From NCBI GenBank assembly GCA_947460915.1, contig CANHKJ010000085.1, positions 1-10,759 on the forward strand: DNA of 10,759 nt, read 5' to 3'. Position numbers and translations under genes: made by a program. The DNA comes from Verrucomicrobiia bacterium. Lineage in GTDB: Bacteria > Verrucomicrobiota > Verrucomicrobiia > Verrucomicrobiales > Akkermansiaceae. Within the stretch, counting starts at the first letter, position 1. Every line of letters starts with the position of its first letter. Below are positions 1 through 6,779 of the stretch, in pieces. Below the pieces are notes generated by a model. It was given only the letters and a program-made list of their open reading frames with translations. It made no database searches and was not told the DNA's origin.

Positions 1-777
1 TAGAATGATCGGAATCAGGCTCATCATCATGTTGCCAAAAGTATTGCTCACGCTGGTGCGCTTGGCGCCAGCGGCGAGGAGCTCGGCGAGATCTTCCTTT
101 TGCATGAGAGTGTCTACTTTTACCTCGAAACGAATGTCCTCAGTAGCTTTGACGGATTTGCCATCAGTAGCGGGTTGCTCTGGCAAAATAGGCAACCACT
201 CGCGCACACCTTCCAGAACAGCAGAGCCATCTTTGGCGATGACGACATGCAGAGGATTTTGCAAATCATTGATGATCACTTCCTTGGAGGCGAGAGCCTT
301 ACGGAATGATTGAAGAGTCATGATTTCTCCACCGCTAGGGAGCACTGGTAGAGACTCCTGACGAGTGATTTTCACATCACTGCCGAGAATGCGGTTGATT
401 ACACCCTGGTTGAGCACAATATCAATGGGGACCTGAAAAGAAACACGCTGCTTGGTGCCGTTAGGATCACGCTTAGGCTCTGGTTTGACCCAGCCGCTGA
501 CGCTAGCGATGTAAAGACTATCGCGGGTGACTACTTCCAGAGGCTTCTTCACACTGTCTGTGATCACGAGGCCTTGATCGTAAAGACTGCGGAACTCATT
601 GTAATTCAGCTGCTTGGTTTTGCTCCCAAAGGAGTCGGTGCTATAAAAAGCGAAGCTGAGAATGAGCAATGCAACTCCCAACAAGCCAAACAAACGCCAG
701 TTGACGCCTGGTGGCTCATTATTGACGTTGCGTTGGGGATCGCGGGAATCTGGTGGCGTTGGAGATTGATCTGACAT
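1..777 (-). CDS. ftsH: ATP-dependent zinc metalloprotease FtsH, N-terminal part (cut by the window edge)
   Basis: Reading the minus strand from an ATG at 777-775 gives 259 uninterrupted codons that run off the left edge. The protein starts with a proline-rich cytoplasmic tail (residues 1-25), then a first membrane helix (about 26-46), then a segment LNYNEFRSLYDQGLV (57-71) typical of the start of the FtsH periplasmic domain. A long extracytoplasmic region follows, and a second hydrophobic stretch begins at about 248 (NMMMSLIPIIL). This is the N-terminal topology of FtsH, the membrane-bound hexameric AAA+ protease that degrades misassembled membrane proteins and some regulators. The AAA+ and HExxH zinc protease domains would lie beyond the edge, so the catalytic parts are not seen. 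The periplasmic domain, about 200 residues, is much longer than the roughly 70 in E. coli FtsH, as I recall for verrucomicrobial FtsH. No Shine-Dalgarno precedes the start. It is transcribed divergently from the eboE-like gene. Confidence 0.8.
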   Translation of the reverse strand, partial: MSDQSPTPPDSRDPQRNVNNEPPGVNWRLFGLLGVALLILSFAFYSTDSFGSKTKQLNYNEFRSLYDQGLVITDSVKKPLEVVTRDSLYIASVSGWVKPEPKRDPNGTKQRVSFQVPIDIVLNQGVINRILGSDVKITRQESLPVLPSGGEIMTLQSFRKALASKEVIINDLQNPLHVVIAKDGSAVLEGVREWLPILPEQPATDGKSVKATEDIRFEVKVDTLMQKEDLAELLAAGAKRTSVSNTFGNMMMSLIPIIL

Positions 778-866
778 GGTAGTGAGAGAAACTCGAATCC
801 TACTGCGTGGAAGCGTGCTTTCCGCTGGAGTGATTCGCTGGACAGACTACGATGGATCAACGAAAA

Positions 867-895
867 GGAAAATGTTTTTTCCGCTTTTTTTGCGG
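867..895. repeat. Two nested inverted repeats in the ftsH/eboE intergenic region
   Basis: GGAAAA (867-872) pairs perfectly with TTTTCC (877-882) across the 4-base loop TGTT. Overlapping its right arm, CCGC (881-884) pairs with GCGG (892-895) across seven T. The two stems share bases 881-882, so they are mutually exclusive as RNA hairpins. On the minus strand they would lie in the ftsH leader if its promoter is upstream. They could equally be a protein-binding site. Each stem is weak, so the role is unknown. Confidence 0.4.
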
Positions 896-897
896 AA

Positions 898-930
898 TGC
901 AGAATTTCTATCTAAATTTGCAGAATTTCT
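898..930. repeat. 12-bp direct repeat with 21-bp spacing, possible operator
   Basis: TGCAGAATTTCT occurs at 898-909 and again, identically, at 919-930. The start-to-start distance is 21 bp, two turns of B-DNA, so both copies would face the same side of the helix. A partial third copy, TGCGGAAT, lies just upstream at 891-898. In-phase tandem copies between divergent genes are a common arrangement for a regulator binding site, but no regulator is encoded in the window, so the role is inference. Confidence 0.45.
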
Positions 931-1096
931 GATAATTTCCAGCGGTATTTATTCAATTGATTTCGCGATCTTTCACGACTGGGTTGTCGAGAGCACGGAC
1001 GAACTAATCTCTTTTTGCATGACGTACGTGCCCGGGCTCTGCAGTAACTTGCAGTTCACAACTGCCACAAAAACACTTCTGTCCACAGGTGCAGAT

Positions 1097-2302
1097 ATGG
1101 ATGTAAGTGAGATCATCAATTTTCTCCGTTGCCTAAACGCCCCAATCAGGCTTTATTGCGACGTGTACATTGCCTACTGCACCAACATTCATCCAGCCGA
1201 ATCCTGGCAGGAAACTTTTGACGCATTGAAAAATCATGCTCTCAAGGTCAAAGACATCTTGGAAGGTGAATCGCCATTACTTTCGCCCTTTCCACTTGCA
1301 CCTCGCTTATCAGCGCGCGCAGCGGCAGAATTGCTAGAAGGAGAAAACCTAGCAGAATTCCAGCAATGGTGTAACACACATCATTGTCGTGTATTTACCA
1401 TCAACGGATTTCCCTTCGGTGCGTTTCACAATACCCGGGTGAAGGAGCAAGTCTATCGGCCAGACTGGACTGAGCGCAGTCGCCTCGATTATACATTGAA
1501 TCTTTTTCGCATTCTCGCTCCGTTCATTGGCGTCGGCGAACAAGGCTCGGTATCCAGCTTACCCGGCTCATTCAAGGCCTTTGCCGCAGATGAAAAACAG
1601 ATCTTTGCTCATTTGATCGAGTGTGCCGATTTCATCGAAAATCTTTCGGTTTCCCAAGGCTGTGATTTTCACCTCGGTCTTGAACCGGAGCCCTTGGGGC
1701 ACTTCGAGAACACCAGTGAGACAATCGCATTTTTCGCCCGGCTCTTCGCCGCTGCTCCGAATCCTGAGGTGGTGCGCAGACGCATCGGCGTGAACTATGA
1801 CACCTGTCATTTCGCCTTAGAGTATGACGATTGCGTGAGCTCGTTGAACGCTTTGCGCGAGGCAGGAATTCGCATTTCCAAAGTCCACCTATCGGCAGCC
1901 CTAGCGTTGGATCCGCATGACGAAGATGCCATCAACGCACTGCGTGCCTTTGATGAGCCTACGTATTTGCATCAGGTGCTCTTGCGGCAATCGCATGGTG
2001 AGATCACACGCTTCGCGGACTTGCCTGAATTTTTTGCGGCGGATGCGGCGATTTGGCGAGATGCCGAAGAAGCGCGCGTGCATTTTCACATTCCATTGGA
2101 CGCTGATCCGCGAGCACCCTTGCGCTCCACGCGCGATCACGCACAGCATTTACTCGCCTATGCTCAGATGCATCCAGATTTTTGCCAGCACTACGAAATC
2201 GAGACCTACACTTGGGGCATTTTACCCGACGGCATGCAACGCCCCATCGAACAACATCTTGCAGCTGAATACCGCTGGGTATTGCAGCATATTTCATCAT
2301 GA
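1097..2302 (+). CDS. eboE: EboE-like metabolite traffic protein, TIM-barrel (sugar phosphate isomerase/epimerase-like)
   Basis: The protein (401 residues from the chosen start) has the hallmarks of EboE. These are YCTNIHPAESW (27-37), LSARAA (71-76), LGLEPEPLGHFE (193-204), GVNYDTCHFA (231-240), KVHLS (262-266), HFHIPL (329-334) and YEIETYTWG (366-374). Glu196, Glu198, Asp235, His238, His264 and Glu368 are plausible metal ligands of a xylose isomerase-like TIM barrel. In cyanobacteria and some other bacteria, the ebo genes together are linked to moving a small, possibly prenylated, metabolite precursor to the periplasm; the reaction of EboE itself is unknown. The stop is certain. ATG 1097 is chosen because AGGTG lies five bases upstream, the best Shine-Dalgarno match in the window. 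As I recall, homologues begin just before the YCTN motif, so GTG 1163 (379 residues) is a real alternative. The gene overlaps the next by 4 bp. No eboA, B, C, D or F is present nearby. Confidence 0.82.
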   Translation: MDVSEIINFLRCLNAPIRLYCDVYIAYCTNIHPAESWQETFDALKNHALKVKDILEGESPLLSPFPLAPRLSARAAAELLEGENLAEFQQWCNTHHCRVFTINGFPFGAFHNTRVKEQVYRPDWTERSRLDYTLNLFRILAPFIGVGEQGSVSSLPGSFKAFAADEKQIFAHLIECADFIENLSVSQGCDFHLGLEPEPLGHFENTSETIAFFARLFAAAPNPEVVRRRIGVNYDTCHFALEYDDCVSSLNALREAGIRISKVHLSAALALDPHDEDAINALRAFDEPTYLHQVLLRQSHGEITRFADLPEFFAADAAIWRDAEEARVHFHIPLDADPRAPLRSTRDHAQHLLAYAQMHPDFCQHYEIETYTWGILPDGMQRPIEQHLAAEYRWVLQHISS

Positions 2303-3039
2303 AACGCCTGCTATCTTTCATCGCACTCGTCGCAGTGAGCATGCTGCTGAATTCCTGCCTTGATGGCAAAGAAGAATATTGGTTTGAGGCGAATGGCAGT
2401 GGACGCATCCAGAGCGAATATCGGCTTCCCGGATTTGCGATTGCATCGATGGGCGGCGAGCCTGAGCTACGTAACAAGATTGAAGCATTTTTCGAAAAAG
2501 AACCTTCGATCACCCTGACAAAACTGGACATCGCAGCGCAGGGTGCACAAACCATTTTGCATGTCGAAGCGCAGTTTGATTCGATCAGAGACTTTGCAAA
2601 GCTTTTCGAGAGCAAAGCCGCCGTAACGGGTGAGGCAAAGGCGGATGATCTGCCTGAGCCACTGCAGAATTTGTTAGGTGATTTTGACATCAAGCGCCAA
2701 GGGCTAGCAGTCCACTTTGATCGATCGATCACACCAAGCAAGCTTTTCGGACAAGGCTTACTTGCCCCCAGTGCCAAGCAGTTAGATGGTCACCAGCTCC
2801 AATACATCATGCACCTCCCCACGCTGCCAACCGAGCACAACGCCCATCAGGTCAGCAATGAAGGAAAAACTCTCGTGTGGAACTTTGCACTGAAAGATGC
2901 CATGAAGCAACCGATCAAGACGAATTTCCGCACGCCCATCCCCCTGCCTTGGTGGATCTGGCCGCTGCTAGCCGTCATCATTTTTGCTTGTAGCTGGCTA
3001 CTGCGCCGCTTGCTAGCCATCGGCAAAAAGTCTGCGTGA
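2299..3039 (+). CDS. Predicted lipoprotein with C-terminal membrane helix, unknown function
   Basis: I do not recognise a named gene. The 246-residue protein starts with a lipoprotein signal peptide: MKRLL, a hydrophobic core, and a lipobox L-N-S-C whose Cys20 would be lipidated. The mature part begins with a YWFEANGSGRIQSEYRLP segment (27-44) that looks beta-rich, and a KTLVWNFAL strand (190-198) ends the soluble domain. A hydrophobic helix at about 217-236 (rich in Trp, Leu, Ile) follows, then a basic tail RRLLAIGKK, so the protein would be held by lipid at one end and a helix at the other. This layout recalls LppM/DUF3153-type proteins, but the resemblance is one of layout, not a proven match. 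The ATG overlaps the eboE stop (ATGA, 2299-2302), implying translational coupling and a shared transcript. The helicase follows 1 bp after the stop. Confidence 0.75.
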   Translation: MKRLLSFIALVAVSMLLNSCLDGKEEYWFEANGSGRIQSEYRLPGFAIASMGGEPELRNKIEAFFEKEPSITLTKLDIAAQGAQTILHVEAQFDSIRDFAKLFESKAAVTGEAKADDLPEPLQNLLGDFDIKRQGLAVHFDRSITPSKLFGQGLLAPSAKQLDGHQLQYIMHLPTLPTEHNAHQVSNEGKTLVWNFALKDAMKQPIKTNFRTPIPLPWWIWPLLAVIIFACSWLLRRLLAIGKKSA

Positions 3040-3040
3040 T

Positions 3041-4216
3041 GTGAGCTTGCCAGCAAGCACTCATCGGCATAGAGTCCTCGCCAACACTTATCCCATTCCA
3101 CTCTTGAAATCATTTATCGATCTCGGCGTCCGTGCCGATCTCTGCCAAGGCCTCACCGAGCTAGGCATCGAGACTCCTACTCCCGTGCAGCTTCAGGCCA
3201 TTCCCTTTCTCATCGAGAAGGAACAGGACCTCATCGCCCAAGCCCAAACTGGCACTGGAAAAACCGCGGCTTTTGGTTTGCCGCTGCTGATGAAAATCGA
3301 TCCAGCATTTCCGAAAATTCAAGGCTTGGTCATCGCCCCTACGCGCGAACTCGCCAAGCAAATTGGAAAGCAGCTATTTCGCTTTACAAAATTTAGCACC
3401 AAGGTGTTCGTCGAAGTACTTTCAGGTGGTGACCCCATCGATCGCCAAGTCGCAGCGCTCCAACGCCCCACACATATCATCGTAGTAACCCCTGGTCGAC
3501 TACTCGACCTCCTCAAACGCCGCGCACTCACCTTAGAGCACGTGAAATACTTGATCCTCGATGAGGCCGACGAGATGCTCAGTATGGGATTCCGCAAGGA
3601 GTTGCAGGAAATCTTTTCCCACATCAAGCAACGCCGTGCCACTTGGTTGTTTTCTGCCACCATTCCGCCTGCCATCGAGCAACTCACACGCGAGCACATG
3701 GCGAAAAATGCACCAGTGCTCAAAATCGATCGCGCACATGTGGTCAATCGACAAATCTCCCACCAATGCATGATCGTCGGCAACGAGGACAAAATGCAAG
3801 TGCTCGTCGATTTCCTCAACAAGCATCACGACGAACGAGGGATCATTTTTTGCCGCACTCGCGTCTCCGCGATGAAAGTCGCCGATCAGCTCAAGAAGCA
3901 CGATTTCACACTAGAGCTCCTGCACGGTGACATTATGCAAAAGGACCGCGATAAAGTCATGCGCTCGTTCAAGAAGGAACGCGTCCGTTTACTCGTGGCT
4001 ACCGATGTTGCCGCGCGCGGCATTGATGTCGCCGACCTGTCCTTTGTCATTCATCACCAGCTGCCTGAGCAAATGGAATCCTACACCCACCGCAGTGGTC
4101 GCACCGCACGCGCGGGAAAAGCAGGACGCTCCCTCGCTCTCGTGCATCCCAAGGAAAAACACAAGCTCAAGGAACTCGAAGAGCATCTCGGCATTCACTT
4201 TAGCGAACTCCGCTGA
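3041..4216 (+). CDS. DEAD-box ATP-dependent RNA helicase
   Basis: All core helicase motifs of the DEAD-box family are present in order. They are a Q-motif region FIDLGV...TPTPVQ (25-50), Walker A AQTGTGKT (68-75), PTRELA (100-105), SGG (128-130), TPGR (150-153), DEAD (174-177), SAT (205-207), IIFCRTR (268-274), VATDVAARGIDV (319-330) and HRSGRTARAG (350-359). The enzyme would unwind short RNA duplexes with ATP, in ribosome assembly or mRNA decay. At 391 residues it is essentially the bare two-RecA core, without the long C-terminal RNA-binding extension of DeaD/CshA, so it is closest in design to RhlE-like enzymes. I cannot assign a symbol. The start is a GTG 1 bp after the lipoprotein stop. 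The first 20 residues are not helicase-like, and a TTG at 3104 (LKSFIDLGV) is a possible later start. No Shine-Dalgarno is seen at either. The stop lies 8 bp from the stop of the convergent minus-strand gene. Confidence 0.95.
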   Translation: MSLPASTHRHRVLANTYPIPLLKSFIDLGVRADLCQGLTELGIETPTPVQLQAIPFLIEKEQDLIAQAQTGTGKTAAFGLPLLMKIDPAFPKIQGLVIAPTRELAKQIGKQLFRFTKFSTKVFVEVLSGGDPIDRQVAALQRPTHIIVVTPGRLLDLLKRRALTLEHVKYLILDEADEMLSMGFRKELQEIFSHIKQRRATWLFSATIPPAIEQLTREHMAKNAPVLKIDRAHVVNRQISHQCMIVGNEDKMQVLVDFLNKHHDERGIIFCRTRVSAMKVADQLKKHDFTLELLHGDIMQKDRDKVMRSFKKERVRLLVATDVAARGIDVADLSFVIHHQLPEQMESYTHRSGRTARAGKAGRSLALVHPKEKHKLKELEEHLGIHFSELR

Positions 4217-4224
4217 GCCCACCG

Positions 4225-4551
4225 CTACGGAGTATCCTTGCCCCAGGTCACACCACGTTGCTTGCGCCAATCGCGAAACGCAGCAGCCTGCTCGCGCTTC
4301 GAAAGCATCCGCCGTGTGCCATCTTCTTGGAGAAATTTCTCAAACTCGGATGCCTCCGCCGTGCTTCTTGGTTTTGTCACAGTTACAACCTCTGCCGTCA
4401 CATCTTCCTCTAGTGACGTATTCTGCAGCTCCATTTGCCTCAATCGATAAGAGATTTTTAACAGAAAAATCAACACCAACAGCAACAGCACGCTCAACAC
4501 GCCAAAAGATAAAACCAACAAAGCATAAACATCGGAGAGGGTCGTCTGCAT
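4225..4551 (-). CDS. Small single-helix membrane protein, conserved hypothetical
   Basis: No function is recognised. The 108-residue protein has a strongly hydrophobic helix at about 8-32 (Leu, Val, Phe rich), followed by a basic KISYRLRQ stretch (32-39) that should stay in the cytoplasm. A variable acidic and threonine-rich linker follows (40-66). The C-terminal block has the pattern EFEKFLQEDGTRR (69-81), LSKREQ (83-88) and AFRDWRKQRGVTW (91-103). I recall similar F-L-x-E-D / K-x-E-Q / F-R-x-W-R endings in small proteins of Verrucomicrobia and Planctomycetes, so I take it as a genuine conserved gene and not a chance frame. The start is an ATG with no Shine-Dalgarno. It faces the helicase stop to stop across 8 bp with no room for a terminator between them, so the two transcripts probably overlap. 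Confidence 0.7.
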   Translation of the reverse strand: MQTTLSDVYALLVLSFGVLSVLLLLVLIFLLKISYRLRQMELQNTSLEEDVTAEVVTVTKPRSTAEASEFEKFLQEDGTRRMLSKREQAAAFRDWRKQRGVTWGKDTP

Positions 4552-4713
4552 GGCTAAGGTCTAGCAAACCTCACGCAACATGACAAATGCAAATGCGGGA
4601 AAGACAATTTTTGAACAAAAGCGCTTATAAGAAGCGTTATGCTGTTGGTAAATCCATGCAGGCTGAGTCACCCATCTTCACGCCCTGCCTCCACTCACCA
4701 ATCAAACAAATCC
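4552..4713. promoter_or_regulatory. Divergent intergenic region with a short palindrome
   Basis: This 162-base region separates the small membrane protein (minus) from the repeat protein (plus). CGCTT (4622-4626) and AAGCG (4632-4636) form a perfect inverted repeat around ATAAG. TTGAAC at 4611-4616 resembles a -35 box, and TATAAG (4626-4631) and TTATGC (4637-4642) resemble -10 boxes. None has both a good sequence and a 17-base spacer with TTGAAC (9 and 20 bases respectively), so a promoter for the plus-strand gene is likely here but not pinned down. Confidence 0.3.
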
Positions 4714-5997
4714 ATGAAAGCAAAAATTCTACCCATTTCCCTGACATGCATCGTCGGAGCCATCGGCTTCATGATCGGTCAAAAATCGAGCGCTCCTACC
4801 GCGACCGATTCGGACAGTGTAGCTCTCGTCAATGATCGCGGCGGCAACCTATCTGCCACATCAACAACTAGCGGAACCCGCACCTCATTGTCATCGCGCA
4901 ATCCAGAAAGTTCGAACGCAAAAGCCGGAGCGAACATCAACAAAGGTGATGCCCTCACGCGCCTTGAGGAAATCAAAAACATTCACGATCCACTCGATCG
5001 CGCCCGCATGTGGTTGCAATTTGTCGATGGCCTTAGCGCCGAGGAATTTGAAGGTGTCGTCGCTGCATTTCGTGCCGATGGCTCCAGCCAGACCAACATG
5101 GGCGACTACGCACTCTTGCTCAATGCTTGGGCAAAGGTCGATCCCGTCGCCGCCTTGGACTACGCAAAAGCTAACACCAGCAATCCTTTTGCACGCCAAA
5201 CCATTCTTGCGACTTGGGCTGCTAACGATCCCAATTCCGCCATCGCTTGGGCCAAAGGCAATCATGAGGGCGATGGTCCCAATCCTTGGATGGTCGGCGT
5301 CATCCGTGGCCTTGCCTTCCAAGACCCCGAGCTAGCCTCATCTCTCCTCAAAGAAATGCCACGCTCCGTAGAACGTGGCCAAGCGCTTGATAGCCTACTA
5401 CCCGCGCTTCTGAAACAAGGAACTGATACAGCTCGCAGCTGGGCCTCATCGATCACTGATGAAGCCTTGCGTGAGGGTGCCATCATGCGCATCGCCGAGC
5501 GCACCCTTGATTCAGATCCCGAAGGCACAGCTGACTGGTTGATCGCCAATCCCTCCGAGGCCACAAACCGCCGCATGGATGATGCCTTGAGCGCAATGGC
5601 CCGCAAGGATGAATCCTCTGCACTCGCCTACTACAATCAATTGCCCGCGGGTGATTCTCGCAGCAACGCCCTGCGCGGCATTGTCAATCACATCGCTCAA
5701 GAAGATCCCGCCAAAGCCGTAGCTCTGATGGATCAACATAGCGGCGATGTAAACAACCGCGTTGTCGAGCAATTCGTCTGGCACTCCTTCCGCAAAGATC
5801 CCGGCACAGCCGTCAGCAGCATCGCACGCATGACCAACGTCGAGGAGCGAGATCGCATGTATAGCCGTACTATTGAATGGTGGATGGGCCGCGATGAACA
5901 AGCTGCGATGAAGTGGGTATCAGGAAATACCCTTCCAGAGAATGTCATCAATCGCCTCAACCGTAACATCGAGCGCCGCCAGCAACGCGATAACTAA
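4714..5997 (+). CDS. Membrane-anchored or exported protein with nine ~32-residue helical repeats
   Basis: I do not recognise a named family. The 427-residue protein begins with a short signal-anchor (MKAKILPISL to about residue 22) and a low-complexity Ser/Thr/Asn linker (25-75) typical of extracytoplasmic spacers. From about 130 it consists of tandem repeats whose centre reads roughly 'W/A-a-x-x-D-P-x-x-A-x-x-W/Y-a'. Equivalent Asp-Pro (or D-E, G-T) positions fall at about 143, 172, 204, 236, 268, 299, 331, 362 and 394, a period of 29-32 residues. Each unit is predicted to be two short helices, so the whole should form a solenoid of TPR/Sel1/HEAT type, a protein-binding scaffold. The ATG at 4714 is preferred over the in-frame ATG at 4639 because it puts a positive charge and hydrophobic core right at the N terminus; the earlier start adds a Ser/Pro-rich stretch unlike a signal. 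No Shine-Dalgarno is seen. It is monocistronic, ending before a strong terminator. Confidence 0.8.
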   Translation: MKAKILPISLTCIVGAIGFMIGQKSSAPTATDSDSVALVNDRGGNLSATSTTSGTRTSLSSRNPESSNAKAGANINKGDALTRLEEIKNIHDPLDRARMWLQFVDGLSAEEFEGVVAAFRADGSSQTNMGDYALLLNAWAKVDPVAALDYAKANTSNPFARQTILATWAANDPNSAIAWAKGNHEGDGPNPWMVGVIRGLAFQDPELASSLLKEMPRSVERGQALDSLLPALLKQGTDTARSWASSITDEALREGAIMRIAERTLDSDPEGTADWLIANPSEATNRRMDDALSAMARKDESSALAYYNQLPAGDSRSNALRGIVNHIAQEDPAKAVALMDQHSGDVNNRVVEQFVWHSFRKDPGTAVSSIARMTNVEERDRMYSRTIEWWMGRDEQAAMKWVSGNTLPENVINRLNRNIERRQQRDN

Positions 5998-6029
5998 TTT
6001 CACGACAGCCGTTATTAGCACTCGATGGC

Positions 6030-6070
6030 AAAATGCTCTACTCCTCAGGATGAGTAGGGCATTTTTATTT
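6030..6070 (+). terminator. Intrinsic terminator, probably bidirectional
   Basis: ATGCTCTACTC (6033-6043) pairs with GAGTAGGGCAT (6052-6062) around an 8-base loop. This makes 11 pairs with one G-U, extended by A-U pairs with the flanking A and T runs. The tract TTTTT-A-TTT follows on the plus strand, and AAAA precedes the stem, giving a shorter T run on the minus strand. It lies between two convergent genes, 33 bases after the repeat-protein stop and about 50 bases beyond the L,D-transpeptidase stop, so it can serve both. Confidence 0.85.
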
Positions 6071-6119
6071 TGCCGAGATCCGCTGAGCTAGGCTAAATTC
6101 GTCGCAATGCAAAAAAAAA

Positions 6120-6710
6120 TCACTGCCAGGGGATCACAGACTCCTGAGGGCCATACATGATTTTTACCGGTGTCCCCACCTTGGTCACGCTATAAAGCAA
6201 AGGTGAAAAATCTTTCGGCATGCGAATGCAACCATGCGAGGCAGGTTCACCAGGCTGCGGAATCAATCCAACGTGCAAGCCAATACCATACGATGTTAAA
6301 CGCTGCCAGTAAGGCATCGGCGCAGGATGGTATTTTTCACCAGGCTTCAAAATCACACTTGGGGTCGCATCAGGATTGGTAACATTTCCTAACTCATCAG
6401 ATACCCAGCCGTATTTGTTCGAGTGCTTATCCACGATTTTTTCCATCACAAAATAATTCCCCGCTGGCGTGCCGCGCCCCTCTTTGCCCGTTGCTACATA
6501 GCACCAGCCAATCATCCGATCCCCTCGCTTCACAATCGCTTTCTGTGAGGTAAGATTGATCCGCACAGAAACCTCACCATCTCCCCCTTGATCATGCCAT
6601 TCATAAAGAACATGCTCAGCCTTAGGTGGTGGACCCGTTGGCTTTACCACGCATGAAGGGAGGAAGGCCATTAAAGAGGCTGCAAGCGTGAAAAAAATCA
6701 ATTGTTTCAT
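6120..6710 (-). CDS. L,D-transpeptidase (YkuD domain) lipoprotein
   Basis: The 196-residue protein has a lipoprotein signal peptide with lipobox L-P-S-C (Cys20). A YkuD catalytic domain follows from about 47 to 186. The signature is clear: TGKEGRGTPAG (74-84), the conserved histidine in GIGLHVG (142-148, His146) and the active-site SHGCIRMP (158-165), with nucleophile Cys161. Such enzymes form 3-3 cross-links between meso-diaminopimelate residues of peptidoglycan or attach proteins to it, in the periplasm. There is no LysM or other wall-binding module, so anchoring would be by the lipid. Length and layout match small single-domain members of the family. The start is an ATG without Shine-Dalgarno, 69 bases after the stop of the upstream gene, so it may have its own promoter in the AT-rich stretch next to the start. 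A run of nine T on the coding strand follows the stop directly (6111-6119), ahead of the shared terminator. Confidence 0.93.
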   Translation of the reverse strand: MKQLIFFTLAASLMAFLPSCVVKPTGPPPKAEHVLYEWHDQGGDGEVSVRINLTSQKAIVKRGDRMIGWCYVATGKEGRGTPAGNYFVMEKIVDKHSNKYGWVSDELGNVTNPDATPSVILKPGEKYHPAPMPYWQRLTSYGIGLHVGLIPQPGEPASHGCIRMPKDFSPLLYSVTKVGTPVKIMYGPQESVIPWQ

Positions 6711-6744
6711 AGATCAATAAAAGCGAAATAAATACCGATAAACA

Positions 6745-6760
6745 CAGCGCGCGGACGCTG
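6745..6760. repeat. Small GC hairpin between the conserved unknown gene and the L,D-transpeptidase gene
   Basis: CAGCG (6745-6749) and CGCTG (6756-6760) form a perfect 5-bp stem with a 6-base loop. On the minus strand it lies 19 bases past the stop of the upstream gene and is followed by TGTTTATCGGTATTTATTT, an interrupted T-rich tract. It may be a weak terminator for the upstream gene, or part of the leader of the transpeptidase mRNA. The short stem leaves this uncertain. Confidence 0.3.
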
Positions 6761-6779
6761 ACGAATCAACATTACAAGG

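Larger units (their letters stand above)
778..1096. promoter_or_regulatory. Divergent intergenic region between ftsH and the eboE-like gene
   Basis: These 319 bases separate two divergently transcribed starts and should hold both promoters. The part from about 860 to 965 is strikingly AT-rich compared with its surroundings and carries inverted and direct repeats, listed separately. The plus-strand frame of the eboE-like gene stays open back to an ATG at 776. The peptide it would add matches nothing I recognise, is rich in Cys and Phe, and crosses the AT-rich repeat block, so I treat it as non-coding. I could not pick a -35/-10 pair with confidence for either direction. Confidence 0.5.

Noticed and set aside
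776..1096. N-terminal extension of the EboE frame back to an ATG at 776
   Set aside because: The frame is open, but it starts inside the ftsH start codon region, crosses the AT-rich repeat block, and would add 107 residues with no resemblance to EboE, which normally begins just before its YCTN motif.
2004..2777. Long minus-strand frame (257 codons) opposite eboE and the lipoprotein gene
   Set aside because: It spans the junction of two well-supported plus-strand genes, is rich in Arg and Ser as expected for an antisense shadow, and shows no domain or signal.
3927..4583. Plus-strand frame of 218 codons overlapping the helicase 3' end and the small minus-strand gene
   Set aside because: Its first part is the helicase in another frame and the rest is antisense to the conserved membrane protein; its composition is Ser/Pro/Arg/Cys-rich with no pattern.
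6111..6119. Nine-A homopolymer as a sign of frameshifting
   Set aside because: It lies just past the L,D-transpeptidase stop, outside any coding sequence, so slippage there would not change a protein.
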